NCBI RefSeq assembly: GCF_012848175.1
Contig: NZ_CP051651.1
Coordinates: forward strand, 3,162,001-3,226,000
Length of the DNA: 64,000 nucleotides
Source of the DNA: Xanthomonas campestris pv. badrii
GTDB taxonomy: Bacteria; Pseudomonadota; Gammaproteobacteria; Xanthomonadales; Xanthomonadaceae
Direction: 5' to 3'
The position numbers and the translations under genes were made by a program. The notes beneath the pieces were generated by a model. That model was not told the DNA's origin. It did no database searches and worked only from the letters and a program-made list of their open reading frames with translations. Below are positions 10,239-20,210 of the stretch, one piece after another. How positions within the stretch are numbered: the first letter of the stretch is position 1; the number at the start of each line of letters is the position of its first letter.

Positions 10239-11255
10239 GCGGTGCTCCAAAGGGAAGGACATGGCGCCGCGACCGGTCGCCATCGTGCGCTGCACAGCCG
10301 CGCACTGCACAGCCAGTGTGGCGGTCGGCACCGGCTGCGATCCTTGCATCACCAGTGCCATCGACAAGGCGCCGAGCAGCAACCAGAGCAGCACGCCTGC
10401 GCGCACCAGCAGCAGCGCGCGGCGCACGCTGTCGGCGCTGGCCGGAGCGCCCTCGCCCAAGACGGGACGTGGCTGCCACTGGCCGTGATACGGCGCCGGG
10501 CCACCCAGGCGCACGCGCAGCGCGCCGGCACCGGCGGCCATCACCGGCCCGGCATTCGGGCTTTTCCAGCCGCGGCCCTGGTGCCAGGCGCAGCGCAGGC
10601 CCGCATGCGTTGCGCCGAGCGCGGCGTAGGTCACTGCGGTCAGGCGTGCCGGCAACCAGTTGAGCACATCGTCGATGCGTGCCGCCGCCCAGCCGAAGCT
10701 GGCGTAGCGCGGCGTGCGATAGCCCCACATCGCATCCAGCGTATTGGACAGCCGGTACAGCACCGCGCCCGGCGCACCCAGCAGCACTCCCCAGAACAAT
10801 GCGGCGAATACGGCATCGCTGCCGTTCTCCAGCACCGATTCGGTCGCGGCCGCGGCCACCTGCGTGGCATCCAGCGCGGCGGTATCGCGGCTGACGACGC
10901 GGGCCACTGCCGCGCGCGCTGCCGGCAGGTCGTCGGCCTGCAACGCAGCGATCACCGGTTGCGCGTGTTCGCCCAGGCTGCGCAATCCCAGCGCCAGGTA
11001 CAGCACCACGGCGGCAAATCCGGCCGCTGCCCAGGCCGACCACCACCACAACAGCGCCTGCAGCCCTGCGGCCACCAGCGTCCACGGCAGCACCGTGACA
11101 CACCACGCCAGCACCCCGGCGCTGCGGTGGTCACGGTGCAGGCGTTGCTCGATGCGCTGCGCCCAGCGGCCGAACAGCACCAGCGGATGCGCACGCCGCG
11201 GCTCGCCCAGCAGCAGGTCCAGCAGCACTGCTGCGGCGGCCGTCAGCAGCAGCAT
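10239..11255 (-). CDS. cbiB: Adenosylcobinamide-phosphate synthase, reading in frame into cobD
   Basis: A multi-pass membrane protein of the CbiB family: [20 protein letters not shown] near the N terminus, [19 protein letters not shown] (about residues 135-155), [20 protein letters not shown] and [11 protein letters not shown]. It attaches the aminopropanol linker to cobyric acid. The start is taken at ATG 11255. There is no stop after the expected C terminus (near [14 protein letters not shown]): the frame runs through about 35 low-complexity codons straight into cobD and ends only at the TAG at 9519, giving a 578-residue open frame. Either the stop was lost or the two genes are fused. Confidence 0.8.
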
Positions 11256-11319
11256 CACGCGCGGCCCAACCGCATGCCACACGTCAGCCCACCGCCGGGC
11301 AACCCGCGCGCACGCATGC

Positions 11320-11931
11320 CTACAGCTCGATGCCGAGCTGCGCCTTGATGCCGGCGTTGAAGGCATGTTTGACCAGCCGCATCTCGGTGACCGTGTCTGC
11401 CACCTCGATCAGGCCGGCGGGCGCTCCGCGTCCGGTGATCACCACGTGCTGACCGGGCGGACGCGCAGCCACCGCGGCCAGTACCTCGTCCAACGCAACG
11501 TAGTCCTTCACCAAGGCGATATTGAGTTCGTCCAGCAGCACGAAGTCGTAGCGTGCATCGGCCAGCATGCCGCGCGCCAGCTGCCAGGCCGCCTGCGCGG
11601 CGGCGATGTCCACGTTGCGGTCCTGGGTTTCCCAGGTGAAGCCTTCGCCCATCACGTGGTAGTCCAGCAGATCGGGAAAACGGCGAAAGAATGCCTCTTC
11701 GCCAGTGGAGAAGGTGCCCTTGATGAACTGCACCACGCCGCAGTGCAGGCCATGCCCGAGCGAGCGCGCCAGCATGCCGAAGCCGGACGAACTCTTGCCC
11801 TTGCCGTTGCCGGTGTTGACTAGCAGCACACCGCGATCGATCACTGCGCGCGCGATGCGCCGGTCCACCAGTTCCTTCTTGCGTTGCGCGCGTTGCCGAT
11901 AATGCGCGTCGTCGTGCTCGGGGGAATTCAT
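11320..11931 (-). CDS. cobO: Cob(I)alamin adenosyltransferase (corrinoid adenosyltransferase, CobO/BtuR type)
   Basis: A 203-residue CobO/CobA-type enzyme. The P-loop variant [11 protein letters not shown] is at residues 39-49; [24 protein letters not shown] and [10 protein letters not shown] follow at the positions usual for the family. It transfers the adenosyl group of ATP to corrinoids, for de novo synthesis and for salvaged B12 alike. The ATG at 11931 overlaps the stop of the small membrane gene upstream. It is intact, unlike several downstream genes, which fits a strain that imports B12 and only needs to adenosylate it. Confidence 0.93.
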   Translation of the reverse strand: MNSPEHDDAHYRQRAQRKKELVDRRIARAVIDRGVLLVNTGNGKGKSSSGFGMLARSLGHGLHCGVVQFIKGTFSTGEEAFFRRFPDLLDYHVMGEGFTWETQDRNVDIAAAQAAWQLARGMLADARYDFVLLDELNIALVKDYVALDEVLAAVAARPPGQHVVITGRGAPAGLIEVADTVTEMRLVKHAFNAGIKAQLGIEL

Positions 11932-12164
11932 GCGCGTTCTCCCATCATTGGAAGCGCAGCGAGGCTGCGCCGTGTTGCGATCGATGCGAAGGCGATGACC
12001 GGAAAGAACACCGCCCACGGTGCGCTGGGCAGGATGTCAGCGCCTGCGACAGGTTGCCCGTGGGCACCGACCATCAGCAATACCAGGGCAATGCCGCAGG
12101 CCCATGCCGCACCGCCGTACAACCTCGCACCTGCCGGTGCGATTGCCTGCGCTGTCGCCGTCAT
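11928..12164 (-). CDS. Small two-helix membrane protein of the cobalamin operon
   Basis: A 78-residue protein, MTATAQAIAPAG to GERA, with two predicted membrane helices (about residues 18-34 and 46-62). It overlaps both neighbours by four bases (ATGA), which is strong evidence that it is translated as part of the operon. I do not recognise a family; it is not the cobalt-binding CbtB type, lacking that protein's histidine tail. Its position directly after the larger membrane protein and before cobO suggests the two could form a membrane complex for corrinoid or precursor transport; that is inference. Confidence 0.7.
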   Translation of the reverse strand: MTATAQAIAPAGARLYGGAAWACGIALVLLMVGAHGQPVAGADILPSAPWAVFFPVIAFASIATRRSLAALPMMGERA

Positions 12165-12748
12165 GACAGTTCCAGTGGTGTGACCGGCTCGGTGACACTG
12201 CGCAGCGCGCGCCAACGCAGCAGGCACCATGCACCGACCAGCGCCAGATACAGCGCGGTGGTACGCACGAACAGCGGGCCCCACTGCCATGCGCGCTGCA
12301 GGTAATGCGCCCAGTGCGGGTCGGCGTAGCGCCCGCCCAACCAGTAGAACGCGCCATTGGAGATCAGGAACGATACCGCTGCAGCCGCGACCCCCAGCGC
12401 CCAGGCCGCGCACAGCGACATCGCCGCAGGTGCAAGCCGCGCCTGGAACGCACGGCCGGCGTACCACAGCACGGCATAGGCCAGCGGCAGCGCGGCGTAG
12501 GCGGCGGTGATGCAGAAGTCGCTGACGCCGGCCAGCGATACCGCGGCCCAGTCGATCAGCACCGCCAGTCCCAGCAACAGCGAAAACGCCGTATGCCGAC
12601 GCAGCGCCAGGCCACCGAGAAAGAACACCGCCATCGAGGCATCCGGCAGATGCAGCCAATCGCCGACGTGATGAAAGCGGGTGGCCGTCATCGCCAGCAT
12701 CAGGGCGATGAGCAGGTTGCGTCTGGCGGTGCGGGAAAGTGGTGTCAT
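12161..12748 (-). CDS. Multi-pass membrane protein of the cobalamin operon, possible transporter subunit
   Basis: A 195-residue protein with about six membrane segments. The N-terminal part (ATRFHHVGDWLHLPDASMAVFFLGGLAL) and the middle segment FLISNGAFYWLGG have the feel of DUF6580-like membrane proteins that often sit beside btuB or cobalamin genes, but I rely on memory for that likeness. It follows btuB by 97 bases and is translationally coupled to the small membrane protein. A role as inner-membrane partner for corrinoid uptake is plausible because no btuCD genes are seen here. Function is not established from the sequence. Confidence 0.72.
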   Translation of the reverse strand: MTPLSRTARRNLLIALMLAMTATRFHHVGDWLHLPDASMAVFFLGGLALRRHTAFSLLLGLAVLIDWAAVSLAGVSDFCITAAYAALPLAYAVLWYAGRAFQARLAPAAMSLCAAWALGVAAAAVSFLISNGAFYWLGGRYADPHWAHYLQRAWQWGPLFVRTTALYLALVGAWCLLRWRALRSVTEPVTPLELS

Positions 12749-12845
12749 CGGTATTGCTCAAGAACAACCAAGTGGGCTCCTCGCTGCGACCGGTCGACAC
12801 CGGCCGCCTGGCTGCATCGGCGATCCGCGCTGTGCCAAGCGCGTT

Positions 12846-14723
12846 TCACCGGGTCGGCTGGTAGCGGAAGGTCAGCAGGTAGTTGCGTCCCGGCTGTGCG
12901 TACCAGCGTGCGGTTTCGTACTGGCGGTCGAACACATTGTTGGCGGTGAACTGCACCTTCAAGTCTGCGTTCACCGCATAGCTCACGCGCAGATCCAGCA
13001 AGCCGTAGCCGGCCAGTTGCTCGGTATTGGCCAGGTCGTCGTAGCGCTTGCCCGACCCGAACAGGCTCGCGCCCACGCCGAACGCGCCGAAGCTGCGGTC
13101 GGCATCGATCCGCCCGCTCTGCCGTGCGCGCCGCGGCAACCAGTTACCATGATCGACCTCGCCATCGGCCTGCGGCTGCAGCCAGGTCAGCGCGCTGCGC
13201 AGGGTCCAGCCGGCCAGCTCGGTGTCGTAGCCGGCTTCCACACCGCGGATGCGCGCCTGGTCGATGTTGTTCGGCTGCCCGAACGGATGGGTGGCATCCA
13301 CCAGCCCCGCATCGTAGGCAATCAGATCGTCGATGCGGGTCTGGAACGCATTGAGCGTCCACACCCCCCAGTCGTAGCTGCCACGCAAGCCCAGCTCGGC
13401 ACTGTTGGAGGTTTCCGGCCCCAGCAGCGGATTGCCGAAATCGGGGTAGTACAGCTCGTTGAAGGTGGGTGCCTTGAACGCGGTGCCATAGCTGGCGGTC
13501 AGGCGCAGATGCTCGGCAACATCCCAGCCCCACAGCAGGCTGCCGGTGGTCTTGCCGCCGAACTGGCTGTTGTCGTTGCGCCGCAGGCTGGCCTGCAGCG
13601 ACTGGCTGCCAAAGCTCTGCTGCCACTGCGCAAACGCGGCGCGGTCGATCCGGCTGTCGGCATCGTAGCTGTCGCTGCTGGCGATGGCATCGCGCTGCCA
13701 GTCGAAGCCGACCGTGAGCAGGCCGGGTGCGGTGGTGATGTCGGCCTGCAGCGAGCCCTGCTTGCGGCGCGTGTCGTAGGTGGACAGGTACGCGCCGTCG
13801 TAATAGCTATCGCTCAGATCGGCGCTGCTCCCCAGGCTGGCGGTGAATTTGAGCACGTCGCTGGGCGCATAGCGCACGCGCCCGCCCACGGCCTGCTGCA
13901 CGCCCTTGCCCAGGTTGCCGCCGAAGGCCGAGCCGTCGTATTCGTTGCGGCTCTGCGTACGCAACGCATGCACATCGGCATCCCACTGCCGGTTGAAGCG
14001 CCAGCCGCCCTGCATGCTCAATGAATCGTTGCGATAGCCGTCGCGGTCCGGATCGTAGGCGCTGGAGCTGGTATCCAGATACGCATTGATGCCATCGGTT
14101 TGGTCATGCACGGCGTTGACCGAATACCAGCCGCCGGCCTCGCTCGGATCGCCCTGGCTGCGCCCGGCGACACCGGCGCCATAACGGCGCGCATTGTCGC
14201 TGCCGGCCGCCACGCTGAGCGTGGGCACGAAGCTGCCTTGCGGGCGACGGGTAAAGATCTGGATCACCCCGCCCAATGCCTCGGAGCCGTACAGGCTGGA
14301 AAACGGCCCACGCACGATTTCGATGCGCTCGATCTGCTCGATCGGCAGGTCCTGCAGCGCCGCGCCACCAGATGTGGCCGAGCCGATGCGCACGCCGTCG
14401 ATCAGCACCACCAGATGATCCGACTCGGTGCCGCGCAGGAACAACGAGGTCGCCTTGCCCGGGCCGCCGTTATTGGCCAGCGACACGCCGGCTTCGCCAC
14501 GCAGCAGGTCCTGCAACGCGGTGACCTGGCGACGCTCGATCTGCGCGCGGTCGATCACGGTGACCGGCGCCAGCGTCTGGTCCTGGGTCTGCGCGGTGCG
14601 CGAGGCGGTGACCACCACTTCGTCGAGATCGATGGCGGCCTCGGCCTGGGCCAGGTTGGCCACGCACAGCGACAACCCCACGGCCAGCACGGCGCGAGAC
14701 GGCAAAACGGAAGAAACGGACAT
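12846..14723 (-). CDS. btuB: TonB-dependent vitamin B12 receptor
   Basis: A 625-residue outer-membrane receptor. A signal peptide covers about residues 1-28, the TonB box DEVVVTASR is at 34-42, and the plug domain has RGTESDHLVVLIDGVRIG, ERIEIVRGPFSSLYGSEALGGVIQI. The barrel ends in YLLTFRYQPTR; an aromatic residue near the end is usual. Aspartate-rich repeats such as YDPDRDGYRND recall the calcium-binding loops of BtuB. The gene lies directly behind a cobalamin riboswitch and heads the cobalamin operon, which fixes the substrate call as B12 or other corrinoids. Confidence 0.93.
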   Translation of the reverse strand: MSVSSVLPSRAVLAVGLSLCVANLAQAEAAIDLDEVVVTASRTAQTQDQTLAPVTVIDRAQIERRQVTALQDLLRGEAGVSLANNGGPGKATSLFLRGTESDHLVVLIDGVRIGSATSGGAALQDLPIEQIERIEIVRGPFSSLYGSEALGGVIQIFTRRPQGSFVPTLSVAAGSDNARRYGAGVAGRSQGDPSEAGGWYSVNAVHDQTDGINAYLDTSSSAYDPDRDGYRNDSLSMQGGWRFNRQWDADVHALRTQSRNEYDGSAFGGNLGKGVQQAVGGRVRYAPSDVLKFTASLGSSADLSDSYYDGAYLSTYDTRRKQGSLQADITTAPGLLTVGFDWQRDAIASSDSYDADSRIDRAAFAQWQQSFGSQSLQASLRRNDNSQFGGKTTGSLLWGWDVAEHLRLTASYGTAFKAPTFNELYYPDFGNPLLGPETSNSAELGLRGSYDWGVWTLNAFQTRIDDLIAYDAGLVDATHPFGQPNNIDQARIRGVEAGYDTELAGWTLRSALTWLQPQADGEVDHGNWLPRRARQSGRIDADRSFGAFGVGASLFGSGKRYDDLANTEQLAGYGLLDLRVSYAVNADLKVQFTANNVFDRQYETARWYAQPGRNYLLTFRYQPTR

Positions 14724-14855
14724 CGACTGCTGCTCCTGGAACCGCGCCTACCCGCGCGGGGGCAATGGGGTCGGCAGGCAGCAACGGGCCAGGCGTCCGG
14801 CGCGCGAGCACCAGATGCACAGGGCCACGCCCACCGCGTGCCGGGTCAATCCCTA

Positions 14856-15050
14856 AAGGCCGGTCTCCGGGCTTGCGAGCGGAAGCGTGGTTGCTTCCCG
14901 GATCCGCGCCTTCCCATGCACAGCACAGTGGCGTTACCTGCGGACCCTTGTCTCGCCCACCGTTGCGGGGGCAGCTCCGGACTTGCGCCGCGCCAAGGCG
15001 AGGCGCGCACCGGATTCCCGTTTAAACCACCGGCCAGCCGGCAGTCACCT
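14856..15050 (-). promoter_or_regulatory. Cobalamin (AdoCbl) riboswitch upstream of btuB
   Basis: Read on the minus strand, the leader holds the conserved B12-riboswitch series: GGTG plus GGGAA with CCGGTG near 15005-15030, CCGGAGCTGCCCCCGCAAC near 14967-14985, the B12 box GCCACTG near 14930, GGGAAGG near 14915, and closing AGCCCGGAGACCGGCC at 14858-14873. Spacing and order match the class. It lies about 130 bases ahead of the btuB start. Binding of adenosylcobalamin normally shuts off expression, so the whole operon is expected to be B12-repressed. Confidence 0.93.
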
Positions 15051-15060
15051 CAGGGGCGCG

Positions 15061-15635
15061 CATGGTAGCAGGATTGGCGGCGGCGCCTTGGGCGGTGCGC
15101 GGCAACCGGCCAGGCGCAGAGCGTCGCCACGCGCCTACCAAGGGGGTGCCAATTCCTTCTCCCGCCGGGACATTGTCCTCCCTCATGCGGGAGAAGGTGG
15201 CTCGCAGCGCAGGATGAGGGTACGAAGCCTCGCGATACATGGAAGCAGCATGCTGGGTTGCACGCATGTCCGCCACCGAGCTTCATCTCTCACAGACGAG
15301 TGGGCTTCGCCCCCGTACCCTCACCCCAACCCCTCTCCCGCGGGGAGAGGGGCTTCAAGCCGTGATTCATCGGCGTGTTGAAGATTTCCGGGTCATGGAA
15401 GCGACGTGCCGAGGCGGCTGCGTGGCTGGGGATTGGCGCAGAGCGGCACATGGATGTGCCGCGGCGGCGAGTCAGACAGGATGTCTGACCGAGCCGAGGA
15501 GCCAGTCCCCGGCCGCGCTGCCGCCCCTGCCGAAGCCAGTACCGACAGGCATCGTGCTTCGCCGTACCCTCACCCAATCCCACTGCCGCAGGGAGAGGGG
15601 CTCCCCGTTCTTGCTTATGAAGATGGCTGAAAACC
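15061..15635. repeat. Intergenic stretch with three palindromic repeat copies
   Basis: 575 bases between the riboswitch and metY carry no convincing gene. Three degenerate copies of the window-wide palindromic repeat lie at about 15153-15226 (TTCTCCCGC, later GCGGGAGAAGGTG and GGATGAGGGTACG), 15314-15360 (GTACCCTCACCCCAACCCC, then CTCTCCCGCGGGGAGAGG) and 15563-15604 (GTACCCTCACCC, then GCAGGGAGAGGGGCT). The first is interrupted by about 15 bases inside the loop. Between them the sequence has no periodic coding signal. Confidence 0.75.
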
Positions 15636-16922
15636 TCACGCCCCCTGCAGCGCCTGCTCCAGATCCGCCAGCAGATCATCGATATGTTCGATCCCGATCG
15701 ACAACCGCACGGTGTCTTCGCTCACCCCGGCATGCTCCAGTTCGGCCGGCCCGAGCTGGCGGTGCGTGGTGGATGCCGGGTGCGTGGCCAGCGACTTGGC
15801 ATCGCCGATATTCACCAGCCGGGTAAACAGCTGCAGCGCATCCAGAAACCGTGCACCGGCCGCGCGCCCACCGGGCAACCCGAAGGTCAGCACGCCCGAG
15901 CCGTGCCCGCCCAGGTACTTCTGCGCCAGCGCGTGCTCGGGGTGATCGGGCAGCGCCGCGTAATTGACCCAGGCAACGCGCGCATGCTGCTGCAGGTAGC
16001 GGGCAATCGCCAACGTATTGGCATTGATGCGCTCCATGCGCAACGGCAAGGTCTCGATGCCTTGCAGGATCAGGAACGCATTGAACGGCGACAACGCCGC
16101 ACCGGTATTGCGCAGCGGCACCACTCGCGCGCGGCCGATGTAGGCGGCCTCGCCCAGCGCCTCGGTATACACCACGCCGTGGTAGCTCACATCCGGCTCG
16201 TTGAGGCGCGGGAAGCGCGCCTTGTGTGCGGCCCACGGAAAGCGCCCGCTGTCCACGATCGCACCACCGATGCTGTTGCCGTGCCCGCCCAGGTACTTGG
16301 TCAACGAATGCACCACGATGTCGGCACCGAAGTCGATCGGCCGCAGTAGCGACGGCGTGGCCACGGTGTTGTCCACGATCAGCGGCACGCCGTGCGCATG
16401 CGCGACCGCGGCAACGGCTTCGATGTCGGTGATATTGCCACGCGGGTTGCCGATCGACTCGACGAACACTGCCTTGGTGCGGTCGTCGATCAGGCCGGCA
16501 AACGCCTGCGGGTCGCGATAGTCGGCAAACCGCGTGCTGATGCCGAACTGCGGCAGCGTATGCGCGAACAGATTGTAGGTACCGCCATACAACGCGCTGG
16601 ACGACACGATGTTGTCGCCCGCCTCGGCGATGGTCTGGATCGCATAGGTCACCGCGGCCTGCCCCGATGCCAGCGCCAGCGCCCCGATGCCGCCTTCCAG
16701 CGCGGCCACGCGCTGCTCCAGCACATCGTTGGTGGGGTTCATGATGCGGCTGTAGATATTGCCCTGCACCTTCAGGTCGAACAGATCAGCGCCGTGCTGG
16801 GTATCGTCGAAGGCATAGGCCACGGTCTGGTAGATCGGCACGGCCACCGCGCGCGTGGTGGGATCGGGACGATAGCCCCCGTGTACGGCGATGGTCTCGG
16901 ATTTCCACTGCGGATCGGTCAT
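15636..16922 (-). CDS. metY: O-acetylhomoserine aminocarboxypropyltransferase/sulfhydrylase-type PLP enzyme
   Basis: A 428-residue Cys/Met-metabolism PLP enzyme. The PLP lysine is Lys209 in VVHSLTKYLGGHG; other marks are YSRIMNPTNDVLEQRVAALEGG (residues 57-79), SSALYGGTYNLF and VESIGNPRGNITDI. The length and the YGGTYNLF form point to the O-acetylhomoserine sulfhydrylase branch rather than MetB/MetC. It makes homocysteine (or methionine from methanethiol) in the cytoplasm. The ATG at 16922 is the first with a full N terminus; the frame is open further up but that part has no family likeness. I searched the leader for a SAM riboswitch and saw none. Confidence 0.88.
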   Translation of the reverse strand: MTDPQWKSETIAVHGGYRPDPTTRAVAVPIYQTVAYAFDDTQHGADLFDLKVQGNIYSRIMNPTNDVLEQRVAALEGGIGALALASGQAAVTYAIQTIAEAGDNIVSSSALYGGTYNLFAHTLPQFGISTRFADYRDPQAFAGLIDDRTKAVFVESIGNPRGNITDIEAVAAVAHAHGVPLIVDNTVATPSLLRPIDFGADIVVHSLTKYLGGHGNSIGGAIVDSGRFPWAAHKARFPRLNEPDVSYHGVVYTEALGEAAYIGRARVVPLRNTGAALSPFNAFLILQGIETLPLRMERINANTLAIARYLQQHARVAWVNYAALPDHPEHALAQKYLGGHGSGVLTFGLPGGRAAGARFLDALQLFTRLVNIGDAKSLATHPASTTHRQLGPAELEHAGVSEDTVRLSIGIEHIDDLLADLEQALQGA

Positions 16923-17052
16923 GGCACGGCTCGCTCTCGGAAAGAACGCCGAAGATAGCCGCGACCGCTGGTTCCTTCCCAAAGCAGTGGTGATGACCTC
17001 ATGCCACCGCGTTGTAAGCACAACTGATGCGCCGCGCCCGTCCGCATAACGC

Positions 17053-17082
17053 AAACGGGCACTACCTGCGCAGTGCCCGTTT
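17053..17082 (-). terminator. Hairpin between clpB and metY, probable clpB terminator
   Basis: A perfect 11-bp stem, AAACGGGCACT paired with AGTGCCCGTTT, with an 8-base loop. It lies 49 bases after the clpB stop on the same strand. The stem base is A/T, but the following tract on the minus strand (GCGTTATG) is not a strong U run, so efficiency is uncertain. Confidence 0.6.
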
Positions 17083-17130
17083 GATACATCACTCATCTAT
17101 GCCGATGCGACGCACGCCCATGACCAACTC

Positions 17131-19716
17131 TCAGCCCTTCGTAAACGCCAGCCGCCCGCCGTCGCTGCGCACCCGCACGGTCTCGCCGCTGGCGTATTGG
17201 CCCGACAGGATCTGCTGGGCCAACGGGTTTTCCACCTGCGACTGGATCGCGCGCTTGAGCGGGCGCGCGCCATACACCGGGTCGAAGCCGACATTGCCGA
17301 GCAGATCCAGCGCGGCATCGTCCAGGTCCAGCTTGAGGCCGCGCTCGGCCAGGCGTTTTTCCAGGCCCTGCAGCTGGATACGCGCGATCGACTTGATCTG
17401 CGCCTTGTCCAGCGGATGGAACACCACGATGTCGTCCAGCCGGTTGATGAACTCCGGGCGGAAATGCGCCTGCACCACGCCCATCACCGCCGCCTTCATC
17501 TGCGTATAGGCCTCGGCACTATCGTCGCCGGACAGTTCCTGGATCTGATGCGAGCCCAGGTTGGAAGTCATCACGATGACGGTATTGCGGAAATCCACGG
17601 TGCGGCCCTGGCCATCGGTCAGGCGGCCATCGTCGAGCACCTGCAACAGGATGTTGAAGACATCGGCGTGCGCCTTTTCCACCTCGTCCAGCAGGATCAG
17701 CGAATACGGGCGACGACGCACCGCCTCGGTCAGATAGCCGCCCTCCTCGTAGCCCACGTAGCCCGGAGGTGCACCGATCAGCCGCGCGACCGAGTGCTTC
17801 TCCATGAACTCGCTCATGTCGATGCGGATCATCGCCTCGGTGCTGTCGAACAGGAAATCGGCCAGCGCCTTGCACAGCTCGGTCTTGCCCACGCCGGTGG
17901 GACCCAGGAACAGGAACGAGCCGCTGGGACGATTGGGATCGGACAGCCCGGCACGCGAGCGGCGCACCGCATCGGACACCACCTTGATCGCCTCGTTCTG
18001 GCCAACCACGCGGTGATGCAGCTCATCTTCCATGCGCAGCAATTTGTCGCGCTCGCCTTCGAGCATCTTGTTGACCGGAATACCGGTCCAGCGCGACACC
18101 ACCTCGGCGATTTCCTCGGCAGTCACGCGGTCCTGCACCAGCTTGAAGTCGTGGTGCTCCACTTCGTTGGCCAGCAGCATCTGCTTTTCCAGCTGCGGCA
18201 GCACCCCGTACTGGATCTCGCTCATCTTGGCGTAGTCCTGGCGGCGCTGTGCGGCTTCCAGCTCCAGCTTGGCGTGCTCGATCTGCTCCTTGATCTTGGT
18301 GGTGCCCTGCAGCGCGGCCTTCTCCGACTTCCACACCTCGTTGAGATCGGAGAACTCGCGTTCGAGCTTGTCGATGTCGCTTTCCAGGTCGGCCAGGCGC
18401 TGCCGCGAGGCTTCGTCCTTTTCCTTCTTCAGCATCTCGCGCTGGATCTTGAGCTGGATCAGGCGGCGCTCCAGGCGATCAAGTTCCTCCGGCTTGGAGT
18501 CGATCTCCATGCGGATGCGCGATGCGGCTTCGTCCATCAGGTCGATGGCCTTGTCCGGCAGCTGGCGGTCGGTGATGTAGCGGTTGGATAGCGTAGCCGC
18601 CGCCACGATCGCCGGGTCGGTGATCTCCACGCCGTGATGCACGGCGTAGCGTTCCTTCAGCCCACGCAGGATCGCGATGGTGTCCTCCACCGTCGGCTCG
18701 CCCACGAACACCTTCTGGAAGCGGCGCTCCAGCGCGGCATCCTTTTCGATGTACTTGCGGTATTCGTCCAGCGTGGTGGCACCGATGCAATGCAGCTCGC
18801 CGCGCGCCAGTGCCGGCTTGAGCATGTTGCCAGCGTCCATCGCGCCATCGGCCTTGCCCGCGCCAACCATGGTGTGCAGCTCATCGATGAACAGGATGAT
18901 CTGGCCTTCGTTCTTGGACAGGTCGCTGAGCACAGCCTTGAGGCGTTCTTCGAATTCGCCGCGGAACTTGGCGCCGGCGATCAGCGCGCCCATGTCCAGC
19001 GACAGCACGCGCTTGCCGCGCAGCCCTTCGGGCACTTCGCCGTTGATGATGCGCTGGGCCAGGCCTTCGACAATGGCGGTCTTGCCGACGCCGGGTTCGC
19101 CGATCAGCACCGGGTTGTTCTTGGTGCGCCGCTGCAACACCTGGATGGTGCGGCGGATTTCTTCATCGCGGCCGATCACCGGATCGAGCTTGCCGCTCTC
19201 GGCGCGCGCCGTCAGATCGATGGTGTATTTCTCCAGCGCCTGGCGCTGTTCCTCGGCATTTTCCGATTGCACGGTTTCGCCGCCGCGCAGCTTGTCGATG
19301 GCCGCTTCGATCTTCTTCTTGTCGCCCCCGGCCGCACGCAGCGCCACGCCCAGCGGGCTGGCATCGTCGGCAGCGGCCAGCACGAACCACTCACTGGCGA
19401 TGAAGGCATCGCCGTGCTGCTGGGCGAGCTTGTCGGTCTGGTTGAGCAGGCGATTGAGATCGTTGCCGATCGACAGGTTGCCTTCCTGGCCGGACACCTT
19501 GGGCAGCGTCTCCAGCGCTTCGCCGAGGCGCTCGCGCAGCAGCGGCACGTTGACGCCGGCTTGCGACAGCAACGGGCGCGTGCTGCCGCCACTTTGGTCT
19601 AGCAGCGCGGCCAGTACGTGCACCGGTTCGATGATGTTGTGGTCGCGTCCCACGGCCAGCGACTGTGCGTCGGCCAGTGCCTGCTGGAACCGCGAAGTGA
19701 GTTTGTCCATCCGCAT
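17131..19716 (-). CDS. clpB: ATP-dependent disaggregase ClpB
   Basis: An 861-residue Hsp100 protein, full length. The N domain covers residues 1-150. The first AAA+ module has Walker [18 protein letters not shown] (about 203-219) and Walker [12 protein letters not shown] long middle domain with coiled-coil character (about 410-525) distinguishes ClpB from ClpA. The second AAA+ module has [14 protein letters not shown] and [10 protein letters not shown]. It refolds aggregated proteins with DnaK. The gene is monocistronic: a sigma-32 promoter lies upstream and a hairpin downstream. Confidence 0.97.
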   Translation of the reverse strand: MRMDKLTSRFQQALADAQSLAVGRDHNIIEPVHVLAALLDQSGGSTRPLLSQAGVNVPLLRERLGEALETLPKVSGQEGNLSIGNDLNRLLNQTDKLAQQHGDAFIASEWFVLAAADDASPLGVALRAAGGDKKKIEAAIDKLRGGETVQSENAEEQRQALEKYTIDLTARAESGKLDPVIGRDEEIRRTIQVLQRRTKNNPVLIGEPGVGKTAIVEGLAQRIINGEVPEGLRGKRVLSLDMGALIAGAKFRGEFEERLKAVLSDLSKNEGQIILFIDELHTMVGAGKADGAMDAGNMLKPALARGELHCIGATTLDEYRKYIEKDAALERRFQKVFVGEPTVEDTIAILRGLKERYAVHHGVEITDPAIVAAATLSNRYITDRQLPDKAIDLMDEAASRIRMEIDSKPEELDRLERRLIQLKIQREMLKKEKDEASRQRLADLESDIDKLEREFSDLNEVWKSEKAALQGTTKIKEQIEHAKLELEAAQRRQDYAKMSEIQYGVLPQLEKQMLLANEVEHHDFKLVQDRVTAEEIAEVVSRWTGIPVNKMLEGERDKLLRMEDELHHRVVGQNEAIKVVSDAVRRSRAGLSDPNRPSGSFLFLGPTGVGKTELCKALADFLFDSTEAMIRIDMSEFMEKHSVARLIGAPPGYVGYEEGGYLTEAVRRRPYSLILLDEVEKAHADVFNILLQVLDDGRLTDGQGRTVDFRNTVIVMTSNLGSHQIQELSGDDSAEAYTQMKAAVMGVVQAHFRPEFINRLDDIVVFHPLDKAQIKSIARIQLQGLEKRLAERGLKLDLDDAALDLLGNVGFDPVYGARPLKRAIQSQVENPLAQQILSGQYASGETVRVRSDGGRLAFTKG

Positions 19717-19762
19717 GGGGATTCCTCTGAACGGGTGGCCGGCAAGTCCGGCGATACCGAGC

Positions 19763-19790
19763 AGATGCGGTTTCCAGGCGGCGTTTCAAG
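19763..19790 (-). promoter_or_regulatory. Sigma-32 (heat-shock) promoter of clpB
   Basis: On the minus strand the -35 element CTTGAAA (19790-19784) is identical to the RpoH consensus. After a 13-base spacer comes CCGCATCT (19770-19763), which matches the -10 consensus CCCCATnT at all but one position. The element ends 46 bases ahead of the clpB ATG. Heat-shock control of clpB is established in other proteobacteria. Confidence 0.85.
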
Positions 19791-19898
19791 GTGTGCTGCG
19801 ACACGAAGATGCTGGCCGCCGGCAGCCAGAGCTGTGCCCGGCAGCCGCGGTTGCCGCTGCGCACGCAGTGCGCGGTGGCTTGCCAGTGGCAGAGCGCG

Positions 19899-20210
19899 CT
19901 AGCCGATCCGCCGCAGCGGCCCCCCCGCCCGCGCCGAAGCGGCAGGTGTTACGGCGCCCTGCTCCGCGGCCGACATCGGTGCCTCCCCCGCCCCGCTGCC
20001 CAACAGGCGCGAGAGCACCTGCGCCTGGGTCGCCGCCAGCGCCGGCATGCCGGACGTGCGCGGGTGCGCCACCGGCACGTCCACCTCCAGGCCGACCTGG
20101 CCGTGCTCGATCACCACGATGCGATCGGCCAGCGCGCAGGCCTCGGCCGGCCCGCACAGGCCGTAGTTGCGCGCCATCTCGATCAGTGCCGGGTCCACGC
20201 TGCGGATCCG
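19899..20210 (-). pseudogene. Scar of a sulfonate-type ABC transporter: ssuC fragment joined to ssuB 3' end
   Basis: The frame opens with [16 protein letters not shown], which resembles an internal segment of SsuC-type permeases (VDPxLIEMxRSYGL ahead of the EAA loop). It then passes at once into [26 protein letters not shown] and [14 protein letters not shown], the C-terminal end of an SsuB-type ATPase. Only about 15 residues of permease and 60 of ATPase remain, followed by an unrelated low-complexity tail to the stop. No ribosome site and no intact transporter gene flank it. The simplest reading is an internal deletion that joined the two adjacent genes and left a dead remnant. Confidence 0.65.

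Noticed and set aside
16923..17050. Possible SAM riboswitch ahead of metY
   Set aside because: No SAM-I, SAM-II or SAH-type conserved core could be seen; only a simple leader is present after the clpB hairpin.
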